From the NCBI GenBank assembly GCA_032821775.1, contig JAVLRN010000001.1, positions 2,666,001 to 2,730,000 of the forward strand: a stretch of 64,000 bases of DNA. Direction: 5' to 3'. How positions within the stretch are numbered: position 1 is the first letter of the stretch; each line of letters begins with the position of its first letter. Source of the DNA: Sanguinoderma infundibulare. Lineage: Eukaryota > Basidiomycota > Agaricomycetes > Polyporales > Polyporaceae. Shown here piece after piece: positions 1 through 12,505 of the stretch. Under the pieces are notes generated by a model. The model worked only from the letters and a program-made list of their open reading frames with translations, made no database searches and was not told the DNA's origin. Position numbers and translations under genes: made by a program.

Positions 1-922
1 CGCACCCTCTGTTCATGTAGCCCCTTATTCCGTTGTTTCACCTTCCCCAACCGATGCTCGCTGTTTCCACCCCCACCGGCCGTGAGCTCGACGTTTATCT
101 TCCGCCCCTCCAGTTCAGACTGATGCAGCTTCAAGCCTTGCTGAAGGGCGTTCCGATGCGTGAATTCGACGAATGCGAACCCTTTTGATTTCGTCGTGAG
201 TTTCGACGTAGCGGAGGGCTTCGAGGTCATGAGCCGGACAGTGGGCGGAGGATCTGCGCAAGGAATAATAAGTCAAGCGAGCAAAGAGCGCAGAGAGGGA
301 GGCCACGCACCGCATTTAGAGAAGTGCTGCTCTACTGCCTCCTTGGTGGTAGTGTACTTCAGATTACCTGCCGACACATCGTTGAGAGAACGAGGATCGC
401 AGAAAGCTTGAGTGACGTACCAACAAACAGTATGAACTTCTGCATCTTAACCTTGCCCTGCTCCGTCTGGCCGCCAGCATCCGTCGCTGCCCCGTCCGCG
501 CCCTTACGCTTCTTCTTCGCCTTCTCCTTCGGAGACGCACCCGCACCTGCTGCTGCGTGATCGCCCTCGTCCTTGCCCTCGCCGTCTACCACCTCCACCT
601 CTGCCTCCTCCCGCTTCCTCTTCTTCCCCCTACTCTGCCCTTGCCCTCGTCCGTCCTGATCCCCAGACTCGCCTTCAGCTTGCGCACCTCCCTTCTTCGC
701 GCGCTCCGAAAGTCCCGCCGGAGCTTCCAGACGAGCAGCTTCGTCGGCCAGGTAAAGGGCAGCATCAGCACGGTCTTGGTCTTCCTCAACAGGTATATCG
801 TTGTCCAGTTCATCGAAACTCTTCGCCTTGCCCTTGCCCTTGCCCTTGTCGTTGCTTTTGCCGCGTTCGCGGAAGGCGAGTGCCTTCTTCTGCTTCTTGG
901 TAAGCTTTGGGGCTGAGCTCAT
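1..922 (-). CDS. NOP6: NOP6-like nucleolar RRM protein (C-terminus outside window)
   Basis: Exons on the minus strand are 421-922, 311-367 and <1-253; introns 368-420 and 254-310 are GT-AG. The N-terminal 160 residues are highly charged, with Lys/Gly runs (KGKGKGKGK) and acidic stretches, as in nucleolar ribosome-biogenesis factors. A single RRM follows: RNP2 is ILFVGNL, split by the first intron, and RNP1 is KGFAFVEF in exon 3. The layout of a Lys-rich N-terminus and one RRM matches fungal Nop6, which acts in small-subunit pre-rRNA processing. I chose MSSAPKL as start (922); an in-frame ATG nine bases upstream is possible. The last codons and stop lie left of base 1. Symbol by motif and architecture only. 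Confidence 0.8.
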
Positions 923-1361
923 CCTCTCCAAATTCCCGAATGCCGATCCCGAGGAGTTTCTGGTTTAGGATAAGGCGCAGTCTGCCCGTCAAATTGAGCG
1001 TGAAACGGTGACGTTCGAGAGGTGGAGAGTGCTGCAGTGGGTGCACGATCGAGAGGCAAAAATGTATCGGCCAGAAAACGCAGATGCTTTCCCTTACACG
1101 GGCCACGTGATCGACATCCGAGAACAAGTGCGAGCACCATACTGACGACGCGCACGAAGGAGTTCACCATGAGCAGAGAAAGAAACGGATGTGATGCCAG
1201 AGAACAGATATGCAGAGTTCCAGATATTATCACAACAAAATGGTACACGTCTAGGTCTACTGTGATCGCGAACACCACCTGTATTCCATGCGTACGCGGT
1301 GCGGCGCACGAAGCGCCGCAGCCCAAGGGGACGAGAGTGAGCGGATACAATACGCGATTCA
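923..1361. other. Intergenic: NOP6-like promoter and UBC12 3' flank
   Basis: About 440 bases between two tandem minus-strand genes. Open frames exist but show no family motif and no splice-consistent continuation. I see no RNA gene or repeat here. Confidence 0.6.
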
Positions 1362-2197
1362 TTACGGGGTGACCTTGTTGTAATGTACGCCCTTGAGAGT
1401 GCCTCCGCGCATGGCGGTCTTCACGTTGTGGAGGAATTGTTCACGGTTCCGTTTGAGCTCCTCCGCCGCCTCTGTTAAATATAAAGCAAAAGGACGATCA
1501 GAAGTCAATGGGCCAGCTTCAATAACGCGCATGAACCCACCCTTGTTCAAAGGATCATCTGCGTTTGGCTCGAGGAACAGATATTGCAATCCGACCATGA
1601 CGGAGTTCAGGTTCAGGACGGGCTTCCAGTCTTCTCGGAGGATGTTCAAGCACACGTTGCCTTCGAGGTCAACGTTGGGATGGTAGATCTTGTACGGTCA
1701 AGGGGGCGGCTTGAATAAGACTCTTGGAGGGCAATCGAAAGGCACATACCACCTGCTTGCACTTCACCTTTGGAGGCTCGTGAGGGTAATTCGCGTTGAT
1801 GTTAAACGAGAACTCAAAAGCGCCACCCTTGTACATGCCTAGACAACATTCTGTCAGGATACGTCACGGAAGTCACTGGGGTAACAGATACGGACCCTCG
1901 TCGGGAGTGATGATGAGCTCGAAGTTCAGGAGATCGGCGGGATCGGCGAACTTCGTTTGCATCGTTGAGGGGAGATCGAGCTCAGTCAGATCTATAAACG
2001 ACAGGAAGTCCTACGTTCTTACTGACTGATGTGCGAGACCAGAACTGTAAGACGCACCTTTCTGAACCCGAATCTGAGCGGCACTCGTCTTTGGCCGCCT
2101 CTTCGCGGCCTGGTCCTCGTTCTTCTTCATACTCCAGATCTAACGAGCTCGTGAGGATGACTGGGGTTTTCTGAGACTCTTTGCTCACCTTAATCAT
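1362..2197 (-). CDS. UBC12: NEDD8-conjugating enzyme UBC12
   Basis: Six exons: 2189-2197, 2058-2139, 1896-1991, 1750-1838, 1541-1688, 1362-1471, giving 177 aa. The E2 fold is complete: the HPN motif ([18 protein letters not shown]) with the catalytic Cys 10 residues later, then [11 protein letters not shown] and the [14 protein letters not shown] stretch characteristic of Ubc12 rather than other E2s. The N-terminus MIK-IWSMKK is the conserved docking extension for the NEDD8 E1. It transfers NEDD8 to cullins. The first coding exon is only 9 nt (MIK), so the true start is easily missed. A TATATA stretch lies about 50 bases upstream of the ATG in the 262-bp gap shared with the divergent dioxygenase gene. 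Confidence 0.96.
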
Positions 2198-2459
2198 CTT
2201 GGCGGCTGGATGACTGTGGTAGTCTGTAGGGAGGAGGGGAGGGTATATATGCGGCGTGTGCGACTCAGTCAAGGGTTACAAGCGCCCATTCAGCCGCGTA
2301 CTTAATTGGATCACGTGAGCGGTGCTTCGGCTCAGCGCCTATCCAAATCGGGCATGTATTGATCTACTGGCGCGAGCCTCGATCCTTGCAGTCTTTCTAC
2401 CGTCTAGCCTTCAGTCCCACAGCCTCGCAGAAATCTGTACGATACCCCTCTATACAGCG

Positions 2460-3974
2460 ATGACAGATATAACTTTGCCTATCGTTGATCTGGATGCTTT
2501 CATTGCTTCTCCCGACTCCGAGGCCGCCCGGAAGGAATGTAAGAAGGTGTGTTGCTAGCTCAAGTAGAACATACTGTGCAACTGCGAGCTCACAAAAATC
2601 TACTCGCGACTCCCCTAGGCAGCGGATGCATTGATTACTTATGGCGCGCTTCTGCTTCACGACTCTCGTGTCTCTGAAGAAGACAACAGCGCTTTCCTTG
2701 ACCTGATCGAGGACTACTTCGCACAACCCGACGAAATCTTGAAGAAAGACGAGCGTCCGGAGCTCGGGTACCAGGTACCCTTGGCCGTGTACAATGGTAC
2801 AAGCAGAGTATACTGATATACGCACCTAGATCGGCGTTACGCTCGAGAACACCGAGAAGCCCAAATGCGCCGTCGACGAGCCGTGCCTCAAGGTCATCGC
2901 CCGTCTCGATCCCGCTGAACGGCCTTTGGATATTACTGCCCACTCGCCGGATCCGAAGTGCCGCTTCTTCTGGAAGATGAGCGAAAAGCCCCCATACCAG
3001 ACAAAATATCCTGGTTTGAACGCCCCGAATGTTGTCCCTGAGGGCGAAGGCCTTCGCGAACGCTGGACCCCGGTCATGGAGAAGTGGGGCACCTCTATGA
3101 AGACTGCGTAAGCTGGATGTCCGTAAACTGAAGGGATATAGCGATGACCTATGGGCGATCCGTTCCAGTGTTGCAAACCTTTCCGAGATGGCAGCCATCG
3201 GCCTCGGCCTTCCCCGGGAGACGTTCAAGGACGCAGGCCAATACGGGTGCGCCCATCTCTAATTCGCGCCGGCACCACTGGCGCGACTGCGATTTCTAAC
3301 CACAACCTCTGCTAGACCGCACCTTCTCGCCCCGACTGCATCTGACCTGAAGAAATACGGCGAGAAGGATACCATCCTCGCCGGCTTCCACACCGACCTC
3401 AACTTCCTCACCATCCACGGCCGCTCCCGCTACCCCGGCCTGAATATCTGGGCGCGGAACACCGGCGAGCGGATCTCGGTCAGGTTCCCCCCGACCGGCC
3501 GATATCTGCTTGTGCAGGCGGGCAAGCAGCTTGAGCACCTGAGCGGAGGCTTCGTCAAGGCTGGATATCACGAAGTCGTCGTGAACGAGGCGACGCTCCA
3601 GGTGCGAACTCCTTCGTTCCGTATTAATTCCAATCCGCCTAATGTCTGTATGGTTCGTTCTGCGCTTTGCAGGCTATCGAGCGCAGGAAGGCGGAGCACC
3701 CCGAACGTCCGCTTATCCGCATATCCTCGACGTTTTTCTGGCACTTGTCTTCCGACTATGAGCTCGTTCCGATCGCGGCGCTCCAGGAGCGCGCTCGTGA
3801 ACTCAGGATGGGTGCGATTAATCTAGGCAAGATTGATCTCGAAGAGGAGACCGTATACGAGCCGATGAAGGTCGGCCAGCAAGTGATCAAGTACGTCGTC
3901 TTGTTACCATGCCTGAGCGGCCCACGTGCTGACGTTTGAGCAGCGAGTTGAAGCATATCGCTCTCATGGCATAA
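2460..3974 (+). CDS. Isopenicillin-N-synthase-like 2OG-Fe(II) dioxygenase
   Basis: Seven exons: 2460-2546, 2619-2774, 2830-3107, 3169-3246, 3316-3601, 3673-3890, 3944-3974; 377 aa. The N-terminal DIOX_N part (TLPIVDLDAF) is followed by the double-stranded beta-helix core. The iron ligands are visible as the HTD of FHTDLNFLTIHG and a distal His in GYHEVVVNEAT; RIS later fits the R-x-S 2-oxoglutarate-binding motif. Fungal paralogues of this kind are usually annotated as clavaminate-synthase-like or IPNS-like proteins and rarely have a known substrate. No biosynthetic neighbours suggest one here: it lies between UBC12 and the aminodeoxychorismate synthase. It ends convergently 350 bases from the latter. 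Confidence 0.9.
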
Positions 3975-4324
3975 CAAAATGTGCGGTCCAACGAAGTTGC
4001 AAATGTATGAATTATTCCTTGTATACCAGTGTATATCAGGTTGCATGCGGGTGCTGTACTTGCCATATTGTGTGTACGATCAAGAACCGACGATTAAGGC
4101 GTTGGTAGGAACCACCAGGACATTTAAATCGATGCTTCAAATCGACAGAATTGCTCAAAGCTACAGCATCGAGGCACACGTAACCGGGAGTTGAACCCAG
4201 CGTACGATACAGTACGGGCCTCTTCTCGCAGCGTGATGAAGCCGCAGGCTGAGTTGTAATGAACAGACAGACTCCCGTGAGCGGTAAAGTAGATAGATAA
4301 CGAGCATGATATTGATTTGCGCTC
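3975..4324. other. Convergent intergenic gap
   Basis: 350 bases between the 3' ends of the dioxygenase and aminodeoxychorismate synthase genes. The minus strand holds a T-arm-like string near 4184-4200, but no complete tRNA can be folded around it (see rejected items). Nothing else recognised. Confidence 0.55.
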
Positions 4325-6949
4325 TCAATAAGAGTCGAGGATGGAAAACGCCGGCAGGACGCTCTCGACCTTCGTGAGCATCTCCTCCCACTCCGCGATA
4401 GGGTCGGAGAGCGCGGTAATCGCGCCGCCAGCAGCCAGAGTCCACTCGTCGGTGAGGGACCTGGGCGTGCTGTTGGCATGAAGGTTGCCGTTGCCGTTGC
4501 CGTTGAGGGCACCGTTCTGCTCGTGAGTCCCGTCATGAGCCGTGCCATTCCCGTGGCCGTTAAGCCCATTTGAGGCACCGGTCCCGTTGCGATTATGTCC
4601 GTTGGCGGTACCGTTGCGGGCGCCGTTGAAGCGCAAGCAGTCCGCGAAGTCGTTCTGCTGCGAGTACGCGTCGGGACCTGTGCCGTTCTGCCACTGTCCT
4701 GGAGGCGGCGGCATGGGTTTGTCGTCGAACTTGAAGCAGCTGCGGATGATGACGGCCCAGTCGCCTCCACCACCGACGTCGGCGTAGCCCACCACGCCAG
4801 AGTAGATGCTCCGCTCCTCGCCCTCGAGCTGACGAAGGATCTCCACGCTGCGCTTCTTCGGCGCACCCGTCATGCTCCCTATCATCGCGACAAAATAGAA
4901 ATCAAATCAGCAAACGGCCCGACGCACAACAAAGCACGCTCAAGCGCACCTGGGGGCAAGCTGGCCCGGAGCACCTCCCACCCCAAGTCCGAATGCGTCT
5001 TGTCCTTGACGGACTTGTCCGGCCGGCCCTCGATCACGCTCACGAGCTGCCACACCGTCTCGTACTCCTCCACGCGGCAGAACTGGCGCACGTGCACGTC
5101 CTCGCCCACGACGCTGTGCAGGTCGTGCCGGATGAGGTCGACGATCATCAGGTTCTCTGCGACCTCCTTTACACTCCCCGCCAGCGCCGCCTCCGCGACT
5201 GCGCGGTCGATGCCCGGGCCCTTGCGCACCGTGCCCTTGATCGGACGCAGCTGGCAGAGCCCGTCTGGAGGCCGTGCGTACGACAAGAAACGTTCCGGGG
5301 AGGACGAGACGAGCGTGGACGGGTGCAGGCGGACGTAACCCGAGTGCGGCGCGGGGTTACGGTGCCGGAGGGCCTTGTAGAGCGCCCAGGAAGAGGACGT
5401 GCCCCGGGCGACGGCGGAGGCGGCTTTGGGCGCGATGACGCGCGTAGGGGCGGTCACGCAGAGTTCGTACGAGTCCCCAGAGAACAAGTACTCCTTCGCA
5501 GCGAGGATCTTGGCGATGTACGACTCGCGGTTCGGGAGTGCGGTAACAGGGGGCGGGACGTGGGTGTCGAGCTTCGGCAGCTTGGAGGCGGTGGCTGCAG
5601 AGCGATCGGTTGAGGGGTCGGCGAGGGCACGGAGCTTGGCGGACATGTTCACGAGCCAGACGAAGTCTGCGGGGAAGATGCTCTGAAGGTAGACGACGCC
5701 GGCCTGCTTGTCCATCACGATGCTGCGCTCGACGAAGACGAGGTTGACGTCTGGGTGGCGAGTAGCAGGGTCCGGGCGAGGAGGGAGCGGAGTTAACGTT
5801 TGGAAGCCGAGCTCGTAGCTGAGGTAGCCGATGAGACCTCCCCAGAACGGAACGTCGGGCGTGCCTCCGTGTGCCTTGTGGGTGCGCATGAACGCGGTCA
5901 GCCAAGCCCAAACGTCGAGGGAGCCTAAAGGTTGGAAGGACACGTCGTTGCCGCGCTGGATCTTGACTGTGGAGTCGCCGACGGAATAGGTGATCTTGGG
6001 GGAGGTGGGAGTGAGGCAACCGATGATGGAAAAACGACCTGGGGAAGCAGCGGAGTCGAGCATGACAAAGTCCTTGCTATCGTCCTCGACACCGAGCATC
6101 TCGCAGACACGGTTAATGTCTGGCGGGTGGATTTGGAGAGTCCTTGTGGACACGGGGACGGAGCGTTCAGCATCGGTGGCGACCGCTTCGGGGCGAACGC
6201 TAGGCCAGGAAGGACCAACGACAGCTTCTACGGAAGCGTCCCAGGGAGCGGTGGTCCTGTGGTGGTCGGACGCCCACTGGGAGGCAAGACGCCAGAAGTT
6301 GCGGACGACATCCTCGCCGCCGCCCTCGGTGCAGACGGATTCGGGGTGGTATTGGACGGCCCAAAAGGGTTTTCTGCGGTGCTTGCAAGCCATGAGGACT
6401 CGACCGTTCTCCTGGCCGTCGTCAGCCCAGCCAAGAGGGACGATGTCCGAGTCTGGGGGCAGGTCGACATGAAGGGAGTGATATCGCACAGCGTGAACGT
6501 CGTCCACATTCTCGAAGATCTCGGTGGCCAAGTGTTCAACACGGTATACTTGACCATGTTTGACAACGCTGAGCCGTTTGATTTGACCGCCAAATTCGAT
6601 GGCGAGGCTCTGGAGACCGAGGCAGACACCGAAGACGGGGATGAGAAGGTCGTCAGGGACGTGCCAAATGTCCCGAACGACGCCGATGTCCTCGGGGATG
6701 TCTGGGGAGCCTGGACCGGGACCGACGACGATGGCGTCAAAGTACTTAAGAAGGGGGATTAGAGTCGTCGCGGATAGGGCATCATTCTTGATGATATGGA
6801 TGTCGGATCCCGGTATGGCTCGCTTGCATAGCGAAGCTAGGCTGGAAGGCAGGATGAGCGACGGTCATGCCGATGGAACGACAGGCGTACTTGTAGGTGA
6901 AGGAGTCGTACGAGTCTATGAGAAGGACGCGGGGCGTTGGGGCGAGCAT
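4325..6949 (-). CDS. ABZ1: Aminodeoxychorismate synthase, fused PabA-PabB (834 aa)
   Basis: Three exons: 6891-6949, 4950-6841, 4325-4878. The N-terminal class-I glutamine amidotransferase domain has the oxyanion segment IVVGPGPGSP, the nucleophile elbow GVCLGLQS and the His/Glu pair in AVQYHPES. The C-terminal chorismate-binding domain has ELCVTAPT, the PIKGT motif whose Lys marks PabB rather than anthranilate synthase, IVDLIRHDL and SMTGAPKKRSVEILRQLE. The fusion makes 4-amino-4-deoxychorismate for p-aminobenzoate and folate. Between the SGVVGY and AAGGAITALSDP motifs sits an Asn/Gly/Thr-rich insertion encoded at about 4470-4720. The start MLAPTPRVLLIDSYDSFT is the first ATG in the domain frame. 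It shares a 377-bp divergent promoter with TTI1. Confidence 0.96.
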
Positions 6950-7326
6950 GGCGTGGTGAGGGAGTGGGAGGTGCGGAGGGTGTTGGCTGTGGAAAACATT
7001 AGCGGCAGGAAGAGGATAGACTATATACTCGTTGAATGGGGCTCATCCATGGTACGCGGCAGCGGTGAGAACAGCGGCGACCGACGTCTCAGCGCAAGGA
7101 TGCTTTCCAGCCTCAGACTCGGGCGCAAAAAAACGACGCGTCGGTCACTGGGTCAGGTGCCCGGCGTCACGCGAATAGCGAGGGAGCAGCAGGCGCCCGG
7201 CGGAGGGCCTCTCACCGTCGTCGCGCACGCAGCTCCGCTCAATACGAACCTCGGCCTGCACCCTCACCGTCCTGGGAGCCCAGGACGAGCTTGCAGCACG
7301 ACCCCTGTCGCTCGCAGTACCCGGAG
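6950..7326. promoter_or_regulatory. Divergent promoter region ABZ1 / TTI1
   Basis: 377 bases separate the start codons of two divergent genes, so both promoters must lie here or overlap the 5' ends. No specific element was recognised. Confidence 0.5.
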
Positions 7327-10300
7327 ATGGAGGACGTCCATGCGACCCAGTCCGCCTTTCAGCGGGTACGCCCCTTCGGCTCCCATTCAGTCCCCCGCTC
7401 ACCCCTTCGCCACTCAAGCTCAAGGGCATCTGTGTTCCGCTCCTCGCAAATTCCCTTCTGACCCCGACCTCTGTCCCGGTCATCAATGGCCTTCTTTCGC
7501 GGCTGCACGACACCCTCGTCCAATTAAGATCCGAGGACTATGCATTCGCGCCGGCCACCATATCCTATGTCTTCTTTCCCCTCTCCTCCATCCTCCGCCG
7601 CAATGACGTCTCCACCATCCCCGACCAGTCCCTCGAGAAGATCCTCGCTCTTCTCGCCTTGTTGTTGGACGCCTGGTGGTGGGACATGGAAGTCACAGCA
7701 TGGGAGCAAGTCTTCATACTGTCTAGTGCCATTCTCGGAGGCATTGACCGCAAGGGCAAGGGCAAGGATCGTGATGACGAGACAAAGCTTGCCGCAGCCA
7801 ACTGTCTCTGGTCTTTGCTCAGAGACCGTACGTCTTCTGAAGACCCCCTTCCCTCGGTCCGCCCAAATCGCGCACACACAATCTTGGCAACGTTCACAAA
7901 CCATGTCCAGTCTGCCAAGTTCCTTCCGGTCATGGGACAAACTCTCCACTCGCTATTGACTACATCTGACTCCCACCACCTCCCCCTCCAGCGTATCTCA
8001 TTGAAAGTCCTCTCTGTCGTCACAATGCAATACCTTCCTGACGCATTTGTCTCGTCGATCCTTCCCGGAACCGTCAGCACCATGACCAAGGTCGCCCTCG
8101 GTACCGGTACCTCCAGAGGGTGGGCAAATGGCGACATAGTCGCTGCTGCTCTCCTCGTTATGGATCATGTCGTTATTCGAGCCATCGGCAACGACATTTG
8201 CATCCGAGAGGGCGCAGTACGCAACGTGAACGATCTCGAGGATTTACTTGGTGGCCTGCATTCGGACAAACCGACCTCGGAAAATACACTCCCGTTACCC
8301 TTCTCGACCCAGCGCACCCAAGCCTGGCTGCGAGCAGTAGCTTCCCAGTTGCACATTGCGATCAACAGCCTCTCTCCCCTCGTCAAGCACCAGACTCCTG
8401 CTGCACTCATCGGACTTGCCTCATTTTCTGCATCCGTCCTGTCTGCCACCACTCTCACTCTTCCTCAATCCCAGCCACTGTTGCTTTCTTTCCTTCTTTC
8501 CCTCCGCGCTTCCGCCTTCGACCGTGTGGCATGCCAAGCCGACACCTCATTGCGGCAGCTTCTCACTGCTCCATCTAATTCCCGACACCACATCCTCCAA
8601 GTCCTCCTCCAAATATCCAACGACAATCTTGCCGCGCTCCCTCGCCTTCTTCTCTCTCACGCCGATTCCAAGGTCGAGCACGTTTCTGGGATCCTCGAGT
8701 CTATTTGCCAACTCGCAACCAGCCCCAACAGCACCCGGCTCCCCGCTGTCCCTGCGATTTCAATGGGCGTAGGAAAGCTACTCGGTCCACACGGCGGTGT
8801 CGAGAAGTGGGGCTGGAGCCTACTTTCCACCCTCGAGTTCGTAAATCCTCCGATCGTAGTCACACAGACGTCCGCCGCTCAGCTGATGCTCGAGAGTGAC
8901 CCCGCCGCGGTGCACGTTGCGCCGTTCCCAGAGCTCACTTTCAGACACGTCAGTGCCCGTTCCACGCAGGAGGCGCTCGAGCGCATGTTCCGGGCCCTCG
9001 GATCCACCGCCGGTGAGGAGTGTCTGTTCGCTGTGGAGTGGTTCGTCGACGTGGGGTTTAGTAACCGGGGTAGGCGCGCGGTCGCCGCGCTGTGGTGCGC
9101 TTGCCGGCTTCTTGAGGGCGCCGCGAGGGTGTCGCCGGGCTCCCCGTCGTCGGTCAGCAGTACCATTGCTACCGGTCGAGGGAAGAGGCTGGAGAAGTTC
9201 GCACGGGACCTTGCGAGGCGCATCGCGGAGGCCTGGGACGACTGGGACGACGAAGTGACACCGTCTCAGACTCAGGACGCCGAACCTAAGGTGGACCCGA
9301 GCGAGGAGAACCGTCTCATCGAACATATCCAAGGACTCGTCACCGTCCGCGGGGTGCCTGGCACGGAGGGTATCTCGTCGACCGCCACCGCACATTCGGC
9401 CGTGCAGCCGCTGCTGCATCGCGCACTGTCCCTTCAGTTGCTCGTGGTCACTGCGAGCATTCTCGAGGCTCGCTTCTTGCCCCTATTGCTGCATGCCCTT
9501 TATCCGCTCCTCCATGGAATCGTGTCGGAAACATCATTCGTCTCTGCCTCGGGCCTCGCGGCCCTGAGCTCCATTACGAACAGCACGTCCTACGCGACGC
9601 CAGCCAATCTCCTTCTATCCAACTTCGATTACGCCCTCGATTCCGTCTCCAGGCGACTCACCCGGCGGTGGCTCGACGTGGATGCGACGAAGGTTCTCGC
9701 GGCGCTGGTCCGGCTGGTCGGACGCGATGTGGTGCAGAAAGCGGGCGATGTCGTCGAGGAATGCTTCGATCGGCTCGACGAGTATCACGGCTACGAGATT
9801 ATCGTGGACGGTCTTGTGGAGGTCCTGGGCGAGGTCGTCAAGGCCATCGAGGAGGACGAGGAGAATAGGTTGTCCCGCGAGGCCCGAACTGCGGCTTTCC
9901 CCAGTTCTCCCCGGATCGAGGATGCGCGACGTGTAGACGACTTCGTTGAATGGTTCAGCCACCGAAACGAAAACAGCAATCGTGAGACCGACAACGCCGA
10001 TTCGTCAGAACCGATCCGGGATAGCTCTTACCCCCGCGAATCCTGGAAGAAGAAAGAAGAGGAAAATGGGAACGGAAGGCCAGAGGACGCTCCCGAGGGC
10101 AGCGCATCAGCTACACAGCCAGGGACACAACCAACAGCGGAGGACCCTTTCGCAGAAGCACTGACGACGCCCTCGCAAGCACTGACGACCCAGATCGTCT
10201 CCCGTTCCGTCTACTTCCTCACGCACGGCGCGCCGACCGTCCGCGCGCGTATCCTTCTGTTGCTTGCACGCGCAGTACCTGTTCTGCCGGAGTCCGCGCT

Positions 10301-10859
10301 CCTCCCCGCCGTACACGGCGCGTGGCCGTTCGTGCTGAACCGCCTTGCCGACCCCGAGACGTTCGTCGTAGGTGCCGCCGCGACGTTCGTTGCCGCCCTC
10401 GCAGATCACGTCGGGGACTTCATGGCGCAGCGCGTGTGGGAGGATGTCTGGCCTCGGTTCCGAGGGCTTCTCGAGCGCCTCGCACAAGGGGACAAGGCGA
10501 GCGCGCTCGCGCGACGGGCTGCGGGGACGGGCGTTGCCACGGAATCGGCGTACACGCACTCGCACAGGCTGCACAAGGCGATCGTCACCACCATGACTGC
10601 GGCTGCGCGGGGCGTGCAGGTGCAAGATGGTCCGGCTTGGGATGTCATCGTGCTCTTCCGGCGATTCTTGCGCACCGACGCGCATGAGGAGCTGCAGGGG
10701 TGCGCGCGGGAACTTTACACTGCGCTTGCGGAGAACAACGAGGATGCGGTGTGGCTCGCGTTGGCAGGCACGCTGGGGTGGGTGGAAGGATCGGTGGCGT
10801 TCTTGCGGGAGCCGAAGTGGGACATCGAGCGCAACGTCAGGATGATACTGTCTCGGTAG
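7327..10859 (+). CDS. TTI1: TTI1, TTT-complex subunit (Tel2-interacting protein 1)
   Basis: Two exons, 7327-7365 and 7419-10859, give 1159 aa. The short first exon (MEDVHATQSAFQR) joins LKGICVPLL, matching the usual TTI1 N-terminus. The rest is one long alpha-helical HEAT-type protein; conserved blocks include SYVFFPLSSILRR, DAWWWDMEV and FDYALDSVSRRLTRRWLD. The segment encoded at about 9950-10150 is charged and low-complexity, a probable disordered linker between the two HEAT halves. TTI1 works with TEL2 and TTI2 as an HSP90 co-factor that stabilises PIKK kinases (TOR, ATM, ATR). It ends 121 bases from the convergent dCMP deaminase gene. Confidence 0.88.
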
Positions 10860-10980
10860 CGTGGGTACTAGTCGATATTCAAAGCACAACGACGATCTAG
10901 ATAGGAACAGTTGGGTACATAATTTTTCATGGCAGGGCTTGCTGGTGTGCAAGAAAGAGGGTGGAGACATGTCAGACGTA

Positions 10981-12505
10981 TCAAGCCGGGGCGTGCCGTC
11001 GGAGGATCACTCCTGCCTCAGCGAAAAGGGCGGCAGAGGCGTCATCGCTGTGCATGCAAAGTTTGAGTGTGTGGCGCGGAAATGGAAAAAAAGAACATTG
11101 CAGGAACAACGTACACTTTGTAGCTCAAGTTGTAAACCACCTCCTCGACGCCTGTCTGGATGATCTTTATCGAGCACTTGAGGCATGGACACCTGGACAG
11201 GGCGTGTCGTCAGTATGACCAGTTAAGGCGTACTGTGTTTTGCGAAACCTCGAATCTCGTACGTACGTGTTGCAGTAGAGGACAGATCCGTTGCCAACGC
11301 GTTCCCTGCCTGCTTCCAGGAGAGCATTTTCCTCGGCGTGGAGACAGAGACATTCGTCCGACGTCTCGCTGGCGCTATTGCACCGCGTGCACCCGCCCTC
11401 GTTGCAGTTCTTCACTCCGCGTGGCGTGCCGTTATACCTGATCCGCGATCGCAATACCCCAGGGCCGTCAATGACTGTCACGAGAGGTAGAAAGAAGTAT
11501 GTTTCGATCACCTCACCCTGTGGAGACGACGCGCTTGTTGCGGACGAGGATGGCCCCGACTCGCCGCTTCATGCAGTTGGAGCGCTGCGACGCAAGCGAT
11601 GCGAGCTGCATGAAGTAGGTGTCCCACCCCGGCCGGAGGCGTTCGGGATCGAGCAAGTTGATTTCTTCGAGATGGTCGTGCAGCGACGGGATGGTTTGGA
11701 AGGCGTTCACCACGTGTACGGTCGCGATCTGGCTCAGGCTCCGGAAAGAGGACGGCTTGGAAGGCTGTCCGGAGGGTGTGGTTCTATTGCTTGGGGTAGC
11801 CTGTCCAGATCCAGTGCTGACGGGGCCATAATAGAAGGTGTCGTGCTCCCGGATGAAGTCCTCGAGGGAGTGGTTGTAATCTGACCTAAATCGGGAACAT
11901 GAGCACGACTGGCGCGAGAGTCCATGACATTTGATATCCTAACCACTCCAAGCTCCGGTGGTAGCGCGTGAGAAGGGGTGCGTCGACGCTGACGACGAGG
12001 ACGAATGGCCGGGTCATGAACTCTATCAGTTCGTGCAGCGCGTCCAGGTCGAGCGTGACGAAGTTTGTCCGCCAGTTCTTCGTGACGTGTGCGAGGAGCT
12101 CCGCCGCGGTCCGAAAGATCATCGGTTGGATGTCCTGCTGGCCCGGAGCGGGAGACGGGAGGTTGGATGAGACCGGGGACACCATGCTCAAGAACGAGAC
12201 GCGGTGCGGGTCGACTCCAAGGTCGGAGAGAGACAGCGTATCCATGCCCCCATCGATGTGGAAGGGGGATGCCCGGTCGGACCCAACGCGTAAACCCTGT
12301 GAGTCAGAAGAGTCCTCTCTATCATGACTCTAAAGATGCCGACTTCATCAATTTGGCAGCTTCCCGGCGCAAAGAAGGATAGATTTGATACCTTGCCCGA
12401 CCCTTCTCGTAAAATTTGAACGGGTATGAAGCCCTTGACCTTGACCAGATAGCTCTGGACTGTGGACTTGCCCGCAAAACGAGTTCCGACGATGGCGATG
12501 AACAT
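10981..12505 (-). CDS. DCD1: dCMP deaminase
   Basis: Six exons: 12392-12505, 11944-12296, 11517-11885, 11267-11437, 11115-11192, 10981-11047; 383 aa. The cytidine-deaminase fold has the zinc-binding HAEENALLEA motif and CPCLKC (encoded near 11175-11190), plus the RYNGTPRG substrate loop and an upstream Cys-rich NCNEGGCTRC segment typical of dCMP deaminases. The N-terminal third carries a kinase-like P-loop segment, GTRFAGKST, as in yeast Dcd1, where this region is an appendage of unclear role. It converts dCMP to dUMP for dTMP synthesis and is normally controlled allosterically by dCTP and dTTP. Splice phases agree at all five junctions. Confidence 0.93.

Noticed and set aside
4184..4260. tRNA-like T-arm (CTGGG TTCAACT CCCGG) on the minus strand
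   Set aside because: The acceptor strand TTACGTG has no partner at tRNA distance, the anticodon arm cannot form a 7-nt loop and no A-box-like D arm is present. At most a degenerate fragment.
12297..12391. TGATGA and CTGA in DCD1 intron 1
   Set aside because: Spacing is too short, and the CTGA is the CTGAC branch site before the acceptor. No rRNA guide.
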